Below, piece by piece: positions 8,208 to 14,803 of a stretch of 14,803 bases of DNA. The position numbers and the translations under genes were made by a program. How positions within the stretch are numbered: position 1 is the stretch's first letter; each line of letters starts with the position of its first letter. The notes under the pieces were generated by a model. That model did no database searches, was not told where the DNA came from, and worked only from the letters and a program-made list of their open reading frames with translations. The stretch comes from an uncultured Dysgonomonas sp. (GTDB lineage Bacteria; Bacteroidota; Bacteroidia; Bacteroidales; Dysgonomonadaceae): assembly GCA_937875275.1 (NCBI GenBank), contig CALNCC010000091.1:1-14803 (forward strand), read 5' to 3'.

Positions 8208-10328
8208 TTATAGGTTTATACTTACAATAAATTTAAAATTCGTTCCCGGCATCGGGTAATTGCGGATAACATCGTATTGTTGGTTAAATAGGTTGTTGAC
8301 CTCTGCCGTCAGGCGAAAGTCCCTACCCTGCCACTTCACACTTTTGGTCAATGCCAAATCGTGCGTATACCATGCCGGTTCTTTGTTTACCTCTATGTTG
8401 GCACTGGAAATGTATCGCTCGCCGGTGTATATGAAACTATAATTAAAGTCCCATGTTTTGTAATTTGTACTCACGATTGCCGATCCGCTATGCCACGGGA
8501 TGTAGGGTATCTGCCCTTCGTATGTAACATCGTGCTCTCCGTTCGACCCCAATTCGGAGTATGTATAATCCTGCGCCTTCTGATATGTATATGTGAGCCG
8601 CACATTCGATCTCAAGTCGCGCGACCAACGCAACCCTCCTGTCAGTGATGTTTCCACGCCTTTTATCTTTACCAATCCGATATTGGTTATAGACCATCGT
8701 CCGGGGTTGCCCGACGGCAAAGCCACAATCTTATTATCTACCTGATTATAGTATACATCCATCTGCCCTTCGATGCGGGAGAGGAATGAGTTGCGATAGT
8801 TCTTCGCATAGCTGCCGCCAAGATTGTATTGGGTGGTATATTCGGGTTTGATGAGTGATTTGCCGCTGCCCAGAATAGTGTAGTATATCTCGTTGAATGT
8901 AGGCAAGCGGAATATTTTCTTGTAGAATGCCCTGATATGCAAATCTTTGTTTGCCCATGGCTGATACGACCCTATGAGGGATGGCGTATATCTGCGCCAT
9001 TTCTTTTTCACCTCTGCTCTGCCTTGATAGTTATTGTCTGAGTCGTAGACGTTTTCATCGTACGCCTCATTAGCAAATGTGCCCAAAAGGCTTGCCTGTA
9101 ATCTCACTCTGCTGAACGAGAAAGAGGATGCTGCCGCCATCCATCCCGTATGACGAACAGGATAGACAAAGTCGGTGAGGTTAGCATTCAGCTTGTTCCA
9201 CTGATAGTCTGCCGACAAATTTATGTTCCAAAAATGGGTGATGCGAAACAGATTGGCTGACGACAGATAAGCCTCGTGCAAGCGATACTTGTTATTGATA
9301 TAAATAAATACCTGCTCGTCCTTTTCCGGGTCGGAGAGATAGCGCATATAGTCGTATCCGTATTTGCCTTTCAGTTCAGTACTGTATGTATCCGAAAAAC
9401 GTTTTTTGATTGAAGTCTGGACAAAGAAATTTTTATCCCACTGATGGTCTTCGTTTTTGAATCGTCCCGGCTCTTCTCTAACTACGGCTCCGGGCAATCC
9501 TCTGTCCGAACTATACAGATAGGTGCGGGTTTTCCATTCGCCACCGTCTATTTTACCAAACAGACCATGCTCGATACGAAACATATTTATCTCGCCATTT
9601 CGGCGCACCATCGTAGTGTCATATCCTCCGCGCGAGTCGATGCTATTCTTTACCTTCTGCGTGAAACGATACTTACCCGACGAGTATATATAATCGGCAC
9701 TAAAGGCACTGCTTACTTTGTCCGAGATGCGTTGTTCCCACAATATTGCCGGACTCAGTAGGTCGAATGCGCCGGTCTTGAATGTCGCTTTTATATTATA
9801 ATTTTTCCGATCACGGAAAAGCGGAGCTTTGGCTGTCATGTAGATACTACTCGCCGAAGCATAATCTTTTGCCGACTGAAATATTGCGCTTTTCTGCCCA
9901 TTGTAGAGAGACAATATCTCCATGTTGTCGAGAGAAAAACGCCCCAGATCGACAACACCGTTTTGTGCGTTACCAATCTCTACGCCATCGTAAAACACAC
10001 CCACATGTTCCGATCCCAAGCTTCTGACATTAACTGTCTTCAAGCCACCGATGCCACCATAATCCTTAACCTGAACTCCCGAAAAATAGCGCAAAGCATC
10101 AGCAACCGAGTGCGCGCTCAGCTTCTCCAATTCCTTACCCGAAAGGCTCTGAACAGGAATGATTTCTTTTACTACCTGCGACTCTTCGACAACAAATTCG
10201 TCTAACTCGTATATACTATCGAGCTTGCTCTGAGCCGTAGAAGTATTTACCAAACACATTAGCGACAAAAGCAATAGAGCAACTTTGGGTGTATGCACAA
10301 ACATTTTAGCCAAATGATATAAGTTCAT
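8208..10328 (-). CDS. btuB: BtuB-type TonB-dependent outer-membrane cobalamin receptor
   Basis: The product (706 aa from this start) is a TonB-dependent receptor. A signal peptide probably ends near residue 33 (STAQ). A TonB-box-like LDEFVVEE sits at about 42-49, and a plug domain at about 50-165 contains ALRYFSGVQVKDYGGIGGLK, NVRSLGSEHVGVFYDGV and GRFSLDNMEIL. The rest is a 22-strand-type barrel with many aromatic-rich strands. There is no N-terminal carboxypeptidase-regulatory domain, as in BtuB and unlike SusC. Its place directly behind a cobalamin riboswitch and directly before btuG identifies the substrate as B12 or related corrinoids. An in-frame GTG at 10361 would add 11 residues; the ATG at 10328 is preferred because it gives a cleaner signal peptide and has GGAAG about 10 nt upstream. 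The last residue is Leu rather than the usual terminal aromatic. Confidence 0.93.
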   Translation of the reverse strand: MNLYHLAKMFVHTPKVALLLLSLMCLVNTSTAQSKLDSIYELDEFVVEESQVVKEIIPVQSLSGKELEKLSAHSVADALRYFSGVQVKDYGGIGGLKTVNVRSLGSEHVGVFYDGVEIGNAQNGVVDLGRFSLDNMEILSLYNGQKSAIFQSAKDYASASSIYMTAKAPLFRDRKNYNIKATFKTGAFDLLSPAILWEQRISDKVSSAFSADYIYSSGKYRFTQKVKNSIDSRGGYDTTMVRRNGEINMFRIEHGLFGKIDGGEWKTRTYLYSSDRGLPGAVVREEPGRFKNEDHQWDKNFFVQTSIKKRFSDTYSTELKGKYGYDYMRYLSDPEKDEQVFIYINNKYRLHEAYLSSANLFRITHFWNINLSADYQWNKLNANLTDFVYPVRHTGWMAAASSFSFSRVRLQASLLGTFANEAYDENVYDSDNNYQGRAEVKKKWRRYTPSLIGSYQPWANKDLHIRAFYKKIFRLPTFNEIYYTILGSGKSLIKPEYTTQYNLGGSYAKNYRNSFLSRIEGQMDVYYNQVDNKIVALPSGNPGRWSITNIGLVKIKGVETSLTGGLRWSRDLRSNVRLTYTYQKAQDYTYSELGSNGEHDVTYEGQIPYIPWHSGSAIVSTNYKTWDFNYSFIYTGERYISSANIEVNKEPAWYTHDLALTKSVKWQGRDFRLTAEVNNLFNQQYDVIRNYPMPGTNFKFIVSINL

Positions 10329-10378
10329 CAATTTAGCTTCCCGAGAAATAAAAAAAGGCACAGAGTAAAATAAGACGA

Positions 10379-10409
10379 AAAGTCAGATAGAATCTATCAA
10401 AAAGACTTT
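10379..10409 (-). promoter_or_regulatory. Candidate expression-platform hairpin between riboswitch and btuB
   Basis: On the minus strand AAAGTC pairs with GACTTT and, inside it, GATAG pairs with CTATC around an ATT loop, with a small asymmetric bulge. Downstream is a T-rich stretch before the btuB start. It could be a riboswitch-dependent terminator or an element that influences ribosome access. This reading comes from complementarity only. Confidence 0.4.
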
Positions 10410-10455
10410 CCTCTTGTTCCTAAGCTTCATTTCCCGAAAGCTATTAAAACTATCT

Positions 10456-10638
10456 TATTCTGGCAGGTCTTCTGACTTACTCCATCTTCGAATCGTCCTT
10501 CCCATTCATTGCTGAACAGTGGATTTGAGTATTGTTCAAAGATTTTTGGCGGAGCTTACAGCAGCGGGTCTGTTCAGGATTTACACCTGATTCCCTTTTC
10601 ATCACTCTTCCGTAGATTCGGAATCGTAACACCAAAAT
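10456..10638 (-). ncRNA. Cobalamin (AdoCbl-type) riboswitch controlling the btuB operon
   Basis: Read on the minus strand, the leader has the conserved cobalamin riboswitch blocks in order. AAAAGGGAATCAGGTG is followed by CCTGAACAGACCCGCTGC and TGTAAGCTCC (core about 10554-10590). Next come a TCCACTG element (10517-10523), a GGGAAGGACGA segment, and the terminal B12 box GTCAGAAGACCTGCCA (10461-10476). The ends are approximate because the P1 stem was not folded computationally. The aptamer lies about 130 nt upstream of the btuB ATG. High cobalamin should switch off the whole downstream lipoprotein operon. This leader accounts for most of the roughly 470-nt gene-free gap between btuB and the kinase gene. 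Confidence 0.95.
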
Positions 10639-10644
10639 CAGAGG

Positions 10645-10652
10645 CAAAGGTA
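10645..10652 (-). promoter_or_regulatory. Bacteroidota-type -7 element for the btuB operon
   Basis: The minus strand reads TACCTTTG, an exact match to the Bacteroidota -7 consensus TAnnTTTG. It lies just upstream of the riboswitch, so transcription would start near 10638, where the aptamer begins. No clear TTTG -33 element is seen at the usual 19-21 nt spacing. Confidence 0.6.
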
Positions 10653-10740
10653 ATGCTTTTTTCGAAACGGCTCTAAGTATAAGTGAAAAAAACATTCGCT
10701 TCTCTTTAGTGATTATAATACAGATTATTAACAAAAAACT

Positions 10741-10770
10741 TTTAGGCAGGCTTCCTATTTATTACTTTTG
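10741..10770 (+). promoter_or_regulatory. Bacteroidota-type promoter for the PfkB kinase gene
   Basis: TACTTTTG at 10763-10770 matches TAnnTTTG exactly. A -33-like TTTA at 10741-10744 (consensus TTTG) lies 18 nt upstream, close to the usual 19-21 nt. The start codon follows 32 nt later. This promoter is divergent from that of the btuB operon. Confidence 0.5.
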
Positions 10771-10802
10771 CCATTTCATAAAACGACAAAAGAAGAAACG
10801 AA

Positions 10803-11702
10803 ATGCAAGAATACGATCTCTGTTGTGTTGGACATATAACCCTCGACAAAGTGGTTACTCCAAATCAAACAATGTATATGCCGGGTGGAACATCTTTCTA
10901 CTGTTCGCACGCTATAAGACATCTCAACGATATAAAATACTCGCTTGTGGCATCGCTTGCCGCAACCGAAATGGCGGTCGTTGACGATTTGCGCAACAAG
11001 GGAGTGGAGGTGGATGTCATACTCAGCCGCAAGTCGTTGTATTTCGAAAACATATACGGAGAAAATCAGGACGACAGAACGCAACGGGTATTGGCTCAAG
11101 CCGATCCGTTTGCGAGTAAAGATATGAAAACCATATCGGCAAAGGTATTCCTGTTAGGAGCATTGACGGCAAATGATTTCTCGTTAGACTTTGTTCGCGA
11201 TCTGTCCCGAAAAGGGCTTATCGCTATCGACTCGCAAGGTTATCTGCGCCGTGTAGAAGGCGAAAATGTGTTTGCTACCGACTGGCAAAACAAACTCGAA
11301 TTTCTACAATACGTACATTTCCTGAAAGTAAACGAAATGGAGTTGGAGTCTCTTACCAGAGAGTCGGATGTGAGAATTGCAGCACACAAGTTATACGAGT
11401 GGGGAGTGAAAGAAGTGGTTATCACGTTGGGCAGCTTAGGCTCTATTATCTACGATGGTTTTGACTTCTATCCAATACCTGCATATATCCCCAATGAGGT
11501 GGTAGACGCTACGGGATGTGGCGACACATACATGACAGGCTATCTGTACAAGAGAGCATTGGGTGCAGACTTTACCGAAGCCGGAAAATTTGGTGCAGCT
11601 ATGGCGACTATAAAAATTGAAGGCATGGGACCTTTTCACGGCAGTGTTGCCGATATAGAAGATCGTATGCTGAACGCCGAAACTCACATTCCGTCTTTCT
11701 GA
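10803..11702 (+). CDS. PfkB-family (ribokinase-like) carbohydrate or nucleoside kinase
   Basis: The 299-aa product has the fold signatures and usual length of the PfkB/ribokinase family, which phosphorylates sugars or nucleosides with ATP in the cytoplasm. Visible motifs are an N-terminal beta strand with CCVGHITLDKVV, a PGGTSFY substrate-side segment at about 27-33, the LKVNEMELE metal and phosphate motif, and the catalytic DATGCGDTYM at 235-244, with Asp241 as the likely base. Two departures are seen. The anion-hole motif is GCGD instead of the usual GAGD, and the Asn often found after the GG motif is replaced in GGTSFY. The substrate cannot be told. The gene has its own promoter divergent from the B12 operon and no riboswitch, so a link to cobalamin is not supported. 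It converges with an MFS gene 12 nt away. Confidence 0.9.
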   Translation: MQEYDLCCVGHITLDKVVTPNQTMYMPGGTSFYCSHAIRHLNDIKYSLVASLAATEMAVVDDLRNKGVEVDVILSRKSLYFENIYGENQDDRTQRVLAQADPFASKDMKTISAKVFLLGALTANDFSLDFVRDLSRKGLIAIDSQGYLRRVEGENVFATDWQNKLEFLQYVHFLKVNEMELESLTRESDVRIAAHKLYEWGVKEVVITLGSLGSIIYDGFDFYPIPAYIPNEVVDATGCGDTYMTGYLYKRALGADFTEAGKFGAAMATIKIEGMGPFHGSVADIEDRMLNAETHIPSF

Positions 11703-11714
11703 AACAGGGCTCTT

Positions 11715-12944
11715 TTATTTCAATCCTTTACCCCAAAAGGTTACCCCTACGATACCGATACCAACCAAACCAACGGCAAGGTATGCCCAATCGAGTCCGA
11801 GATGCTCGGCTACCGACCCAACCATCAACGGAGTGAGGAATGGCCCTACAAAACTGATTGTAGACATGATGGTAAGCGCTGTTCCCGGAGGCGTCTTAGC
11901 TTTCTCCGAAACGATACTGTAAAGCGTAGGTACAACGCACGATATCCCCAATCCGATCATCATGAAACCGAGCGAATTGACCACAACCTTCAGCACCAAA
12001 TCGTCGACAGTTTTTATCAACAACGATGAAACCAAAAATCCTAAGAAGATCAGCACTCCGGCAATTTGTAGGATAGTAACTTTCCTGTAAATCTTATACA
12101 AGAAACTGGTGATGACACGTCCCGAAAACATCATTATCATGAATACAAGGAAGCCGACCTGCATACTTTCAGGGGCTTTTATTACCGACTGGAAATATAA
12201 ATCGCTCCATTCAAACATTGTATTCTCAACAATTAAAGCCAATAACCAGATAAGCCCCAATTGCAAGAGAAGTCTCTCTACTGTTCTCAGGCTCTTGATA
12301 GTTTCCCACAAACTCGTTTTGTGTTCTGTTGCCGTACTGAGTTTCGCTTTTTTCTCGGGTCTCACATTAGGCAGGCACTTATAATTTGCCGCAATCAGCA
12401 CAAGAGCAATCACAGTCGCTATCACAAAGTGCATCTGAGGTTGCACACCCGTATTTATCATCGCATATCCCAACAGCGCACCCAAGCATGCCGCCAAGCT
12501 CCAACTTGCATGGAAGGTGGCAATGATAGGTTTACCATAGATGCGTTCAACTTCTATCGCCTGCGTGTTCAACGATATGTCGGTCATATTCCAAAACAGA
12601 CCAAAGAGAAGCATTATGGCTCCGAGCAGATAAAGATTATAACCAATGAACCCGATAATGAACAAAGAAAATACAAAACCCAAAATTCCGATTAGTGCTG
12701 TTGTCTTACTGCCAATTCTGGGGATGAGAAAACCAACTGCCGGTATTGCCAAAAATTTACCGACAGGAATGAGTACCATCAGCTTTCCGAACTCCATCCA
12801 TCCACCAACATTAAAGTCGGCCTTGATGTCGGGCAATCGGCTTACCCAACTGGCAAATATTATTCCTTGCGCAATGAACAAGCATGTCGCAGCAATGCGG
12901 ATTCTCATTTTCGAGTATTGTGAATCGGGAGTATTTGTAGTCAT
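11715..12944 (-). CDS. MFS transporter, YbjJ-like family
   Basis: The 409-aa product is a twelve-helix major facilitator. The N-terminal segment GIIFASWVSRLPDIKADF resembles the start of E. coli YbjJ-type transporters, and the first half has a PRIGSKTT segment at the usual loop 2-3 position (MFS motif A region). A soluble, charged loop (RPEKKAKLSTATEHKTS) lies between the two six-helix halves. In sugar-transporting relatives such proteins carry small solutes, but the substrate and direction here are unknown. It converges on the PfkB kinase with a 12-nt gap and no hairpin between the genes. This arrangement allows antisense overlap and a possible functional link (uptake of the kinase substrate), but it does not prove one. 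The start ATG is preceded by an AT-rich leader with promoter-like sequences. Confidence 0.9.
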   Translation of the reverse strand: MTTNTPDSQYSKMRIRIAATCLFIAQGIIFASWVSRLPDIKADFNVGGWMEFGKLMVLIPVGKFLAIPAVGFLIPRIGSKTTALIGILGFVFSLFIIGFIGYNLYLLGAIMLLFGLFWNMTDISLNTQAIEVERIYGKPIIATFHASWSLAACLGALLGYAMINTGVQPQMHFVIATVIALVLIAANYKCLPNVRPEKKAKLSTATEHKTSLWETIKSLRTVERLLLQLGLIWLLALIVENTMFEWSDLYFQSVIKAPESMQVGFLVFMIMMFSGRVITSFLYKIYRKVTILQIAGVLIFLGFLVSSLLIKTVDDLVLKVVVNSLGFMMIGLGISCVVPTLYSIVSEKAKTPPGTALTIMSTISFVGPFLTPLMVGSVAEHLGLDWAYLAVGLVGIGIVGVTFWGKGLK

Positions 12945-12966
12945 ATCAGATTATCTGTTTTTTAGT

Positions 12967-12991
12967 CAAAATTATAAAGCATGCAAAAATA
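12967..12991 (-). promoter_or_regulatory. Candidate promoter elements for the MFS gene
   Basis: The minus strand carries TATTTTTG (12984-12991) and TAATTTTG (12967-12974), both matching TAnnTTTG, about 25-45 nt upstream of the MFS start. Neither has a convincing -33 TTTG at the right spacing, and the region is AT-rich, so chance matches are likely. The 147-nt gap 12945-13091 shows nothing else. Confidence 0.3.
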
Positions 12992-13091
12992 GTATTTTAT
13001 GTGATGGCTATTATCATAATCTCATCACAAATGACACCGTTCCTCGTCAGAAACAAAACATTCTACTTGTTCGTCGTCAACATTTTTCGGG

Positions 13092-14741
13092 TTACTCATT
13101 CCACAGAACGCTGTATTCTTTGCCACGCCACACGTCGAATCCTCTTATATCCATCGTGTCCACTCTGCTATTCTCAAAGACATAGGCAACACCTTTTCTT
13201 GCACCAATCGTCTTTGGTAGATAGAAATGATTACGCTCATAATTGGGTATAAGCTGGATTCCTACGTTCTTCATATATTTTTCTTTCGCATCAAATGTGT
13301 GTGGATCAATCGGGTCAAAGAATAATCCATGAACAAAATATGTATCGGAATAATACACGCTGTCTACATTCAGTTTTTTTACATATTTAATCGACTCCTC
13401 CACTCCCTTAAAAAAGGACGCTACCGGGAAGAATGTATAGTAAGTAAAATATGTGGTAGTGAATACCACAAACAAAGATAACAAGCCGATCAGTACTATT
13501 TTTATTTTCCTTGCCGACTCCGATTTCTTCAGATAAATATAAAGACCTCGTGCAGTAAAATATATCATCGGAAACCAAAGGCTATTCCAGTGATTGACGT
13601 TCGGTTCTACGAGAACTATTATCGGAATATTAGCAAGCATCCAAGTCAAGAACAAGATGTCGATGAATAGCAAATCACGCCTCTTTCGGTAAACCTCTTT
13701 TGCATATACAACGATAAAAGGAATCGCTATCAGATTATAATATTGCCCGAAAAACGGGAAGGAGTTCCAACGAAGAGAATCGTCTCCCCACAAAATCAGC
13801 ACAAAAGCTTTACGCACATAACTTGCCATTGTTCGCAACCAATCGGGGCGACCGAGCAATGTTGTCGCATCTTGCCGTCCGGCTTCGAGCTTCGTTATTG
13901 TTATAGAGCCTAATTGATATTGCTCTCCGCCAAGAAACAGAGTCTTTGCAAAAAGGATGAGAGGCAAGGCGACAATCAACATCAGCGCAATGCAACCAAC
14001 GATCTGCACGACAGATATCTTCTCTTTTCGGTAAAGGAATATGGTTATAATAACACAGAAAAATGGCAGCATAAACCAGCTTATTCCATATCCGTAAGCA
14101 GATAACGTGATAAAGAAAAAAGATAGCAGGTAATAGATTGACCGTTTCCCCTGAGCGATTGTATAATACGCCACAAGCATAAAACACAGCCCGATGATAA
14201 ACAATTCGGGGAATATGTTGCAGTCGAGTGCCCATCGGCTTTTCATCAAATGCCACGGGCTGATAATAACAAACAGTACAAATAGAGCTGTTATATAAGG
14301 ATTTTGTTTCGTCTTGCGAAAAGACCAATACAAGACGATTATGGAAAGACTGCTGATAAGTGCCATCGACAAACGAAAAACAGGCACAGACAAGCCAAAC
14401 AGCTTAATGAAAGGGAAGGCCAAATAAGCATAGAAAGCAGATTGACCACTGCCCCACGATTTGAAGTAGACAGGGTAGGATGCCAAATGCTGATCGACAC
14501 CATAGTTTACCAAACACCAAGCGTCGTATCCACCAATAGCCTCATCGGGAAACAAGTCGCCGGGGTATGACAGATAAACAACACGAAGCTGAATTCCAAT
14601 AAAAATAAAGACCTGCAAAACGCCCAAAGTCTGTTTTTCCTTTAGGGTATATTCTCCATGCCCCAGTAGTTTGTATTCTCTATAGTTGAAGAAAAATACA
14701 AATACCATAAAAAGGAATAAAACAATCGTGTAGTTATCCAT
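13092..14741 (-). CDS. GT39/ArnT-like polyprenyl-phosphate-dependent membrane glycosyltransferase
   Basis: The 549-aa product is a polytopic membrane protein with about 11-13 hydrophobic segments and a soluble C-terminal region (about 450-549). After the first transmembrane region comes YPGDLFPDEAIGGYDAW, with Asp66-Glu67 in the position of the catalytic DE pair of the PMT/ArnT (GT39/GT83) families. These enzymes transfer a sugar from a polyprenyl-phosphate donor on the periplasmic side. A second family-like stretch is SWGSGQSAFYAYLAFPFIKLFGLS. The acceptor (lipid, protein or glycan) cannot be told. The gene is transcribed away from the right edge and ends 147 nt before the MFS start. A few codons of an apparent upstream reading frame end about 16-20 nt before its ATG, suggesting an operon that continues outside the window. 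Confidence 0.88.
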   Translation of the reverse strand: MDNYTIVLFLFMVFVFFFNYREYKLLGHGEYTLKEKQTLGVLQVFIFIGIQLRVVYLSYPGDLFPDEAIGGYDAWCLVNYGVDQHLASYPVYFKSWGSGQSAFYAYLAFPFIKLFGLSVPVFRLSMALISSLSIIVLYWSFRKTKQNPYITALFVLFVIISPWHLMKSRWALDCNIFPELFIIGLCFMLVAYYTIAQGKRSIYYLLSFFFITLSAYGYGISWFMLPFFCVIITIFLYRKEKISVVQIVGCIALMLIVALPLILFAKTLFLGGEQYQLGSITITKLEAGRQDATTLLGRPDWLRTMASYVRKAFVLILWGDDSLRWNSFPFFGQYYNLIAIPFIVVYAKEVYRKRRDLLFIDILFLTWMLANIPIIVLVEPNVNHWNSLWFPMIYFTARGLYIYLKKSESARKIKIVLIGLLSLFVVFTTTYFTYYTFFPVASFFKGVEESIKYVKKLNVDSVYYSDTYFVHGLFFDPIDPHTFDAKEKYMKNVGIQLIPNYERNHFYLPKTIGARKGVAYVFENSRVDTMDIRGFDVWRGKEYSVLWNE

Positions 14742-14756
14742 GTCTTGCTTCGTTTG

Positions 14757-14803
14757 TTACCTCATTTTATCAAAGCCTTTACCATATACCCCACGCACCG
14801 TAC
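14757..14803 (-). CDS. Possible 3' end of an upstream gene, truncated by the window
   Basis: On the minus strand two frames run in from the edge and stop just before the glycosyltransferase start. One ends in GFDKMR and stop (14757-14759); the other ends in MVKALIK and stop (14762-14764). Either would place a gene end 15-20 nt upstream of the glycosyltransferase, as in an operon. Fifteen codons are too few to choose between them or name a product. Confidence 0.3.
   Translation of the reverse strand, partial: TVRGVYGKGFDKMR

Larger units (their letters stand above)
940..10638 (-). other. Five-gene corrinoid-uptake operon under one riboswitch
   Basis: All five genes lie on the minus strand with gaps of 3, 41, 5 and 16 nt. 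One recognisable promoter element and one cobalamin riboswitch are at the head, and one strong hairpin terminator (886-915) is at the end. Four of the five products are predicted lipoproteins with acidic residues right after the lipobox Cys, and the fifth is their presumed TonB-dependent partner. Inner-membrane BtuCDF genes are absent, so the periplasmic and inner-membrane steps must be encoded elsewhere. Confidence 0.85.

Noticed and set aside
940..10361. SusC/SusD-type polysaccharide utilisation locus
   Set aside because: The receptor lacks the N-terminal SusC extension, no SusD homolog is present, and the riboswitch and BtuG point to corrinoids.
10477..10734. Minus-strand open frame of 85 codons upstream of btuB
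   Set aside because: It lies over the cobalamin riboswitch and its promoter, and the sequence is explained by the conserved RNA.
10803..11702. PfkB kinase as a cobalamin-metabolism enzyme
   Set aside because: It is divergent from the riboswitch, has its own promoter, and no known corrinoid-pathway kinase motif is recognisable, so adjacency alone is not enough.
13810..14328. Minus-strand open frame of 172 codons inside the glycosyltransferase gene
   Set aside because: It is on the same strand but in another frame of a convincing polytopic membrane protein, with no recognisable domain.

Overview
The window looks like a chromosomal segment from a member of the Bacteroidota, probably a Bacteroidales relative. 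The supporting signs are TAnnTTTG-type promoter elements, AT-rich leaders without strong Shine-Dalgarno sequences, lipoproteins with an acidic stretch right after the lipobox cysteine, and a BtuB/BtuG-type surface system. The genus cannot be fixed from the sequence alone.

Positions 1-861 hold two tandem plus-strand genes for small (109 and 113 aa) three-helix membrane proteins of unknown function. Their leaders and first 28 codons are almost identical at DNA level, while the remainders are only about half identical as proteins. A strong symmetric hairpin (886-915) separates them from the convergent block that follows.

Positions 940-10650 are the core of the window: a minus-strand transcription unit headed by a cobalamin riboswitch (about 10456-10638). 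In transcription order it encodes a BtuB-type TonB-dependent receptor, a BtuG-type beta-propeller lipoprotein, a lipoprotein with Ig/PKD-like domains and a conserved-looking C-terminal domain, and two large paralogous lipoproteins. Each of these last two carries one Ig-like domain followed by a long leucine-rich solenoid resembling receptor L-domain repeats. Gaps between the genes are 3, 41, 5 and 16 nt, and I see no terminator until 886-915. The straightforward reading is a B12-repressed outer-membrane corrinoid capture system: BtuG captures corrinoid at the surface and BtuB imports it. The roles of the other three lipoproteins are not established here. The tandem LRR lipoproteins are the best candidates for a poorly described component. 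No inner-membrane BtuCDF genes are in the window.

Positions 10741-14803 look like ordinary chromosomal genes: a plus-strand PfkB-family sugar or nucleoside kinase divergent from the B12 operon, a convergent minus-strand MFS transporter of the YbjJ-like type, and a minus-strand polytopic GT39/ArnT-like glycosyltransferase. A few codons of a possible upstream gene run off the right edge. No tRNA, rRNA, CRISPR array, insertion sequence or integrase was seen.
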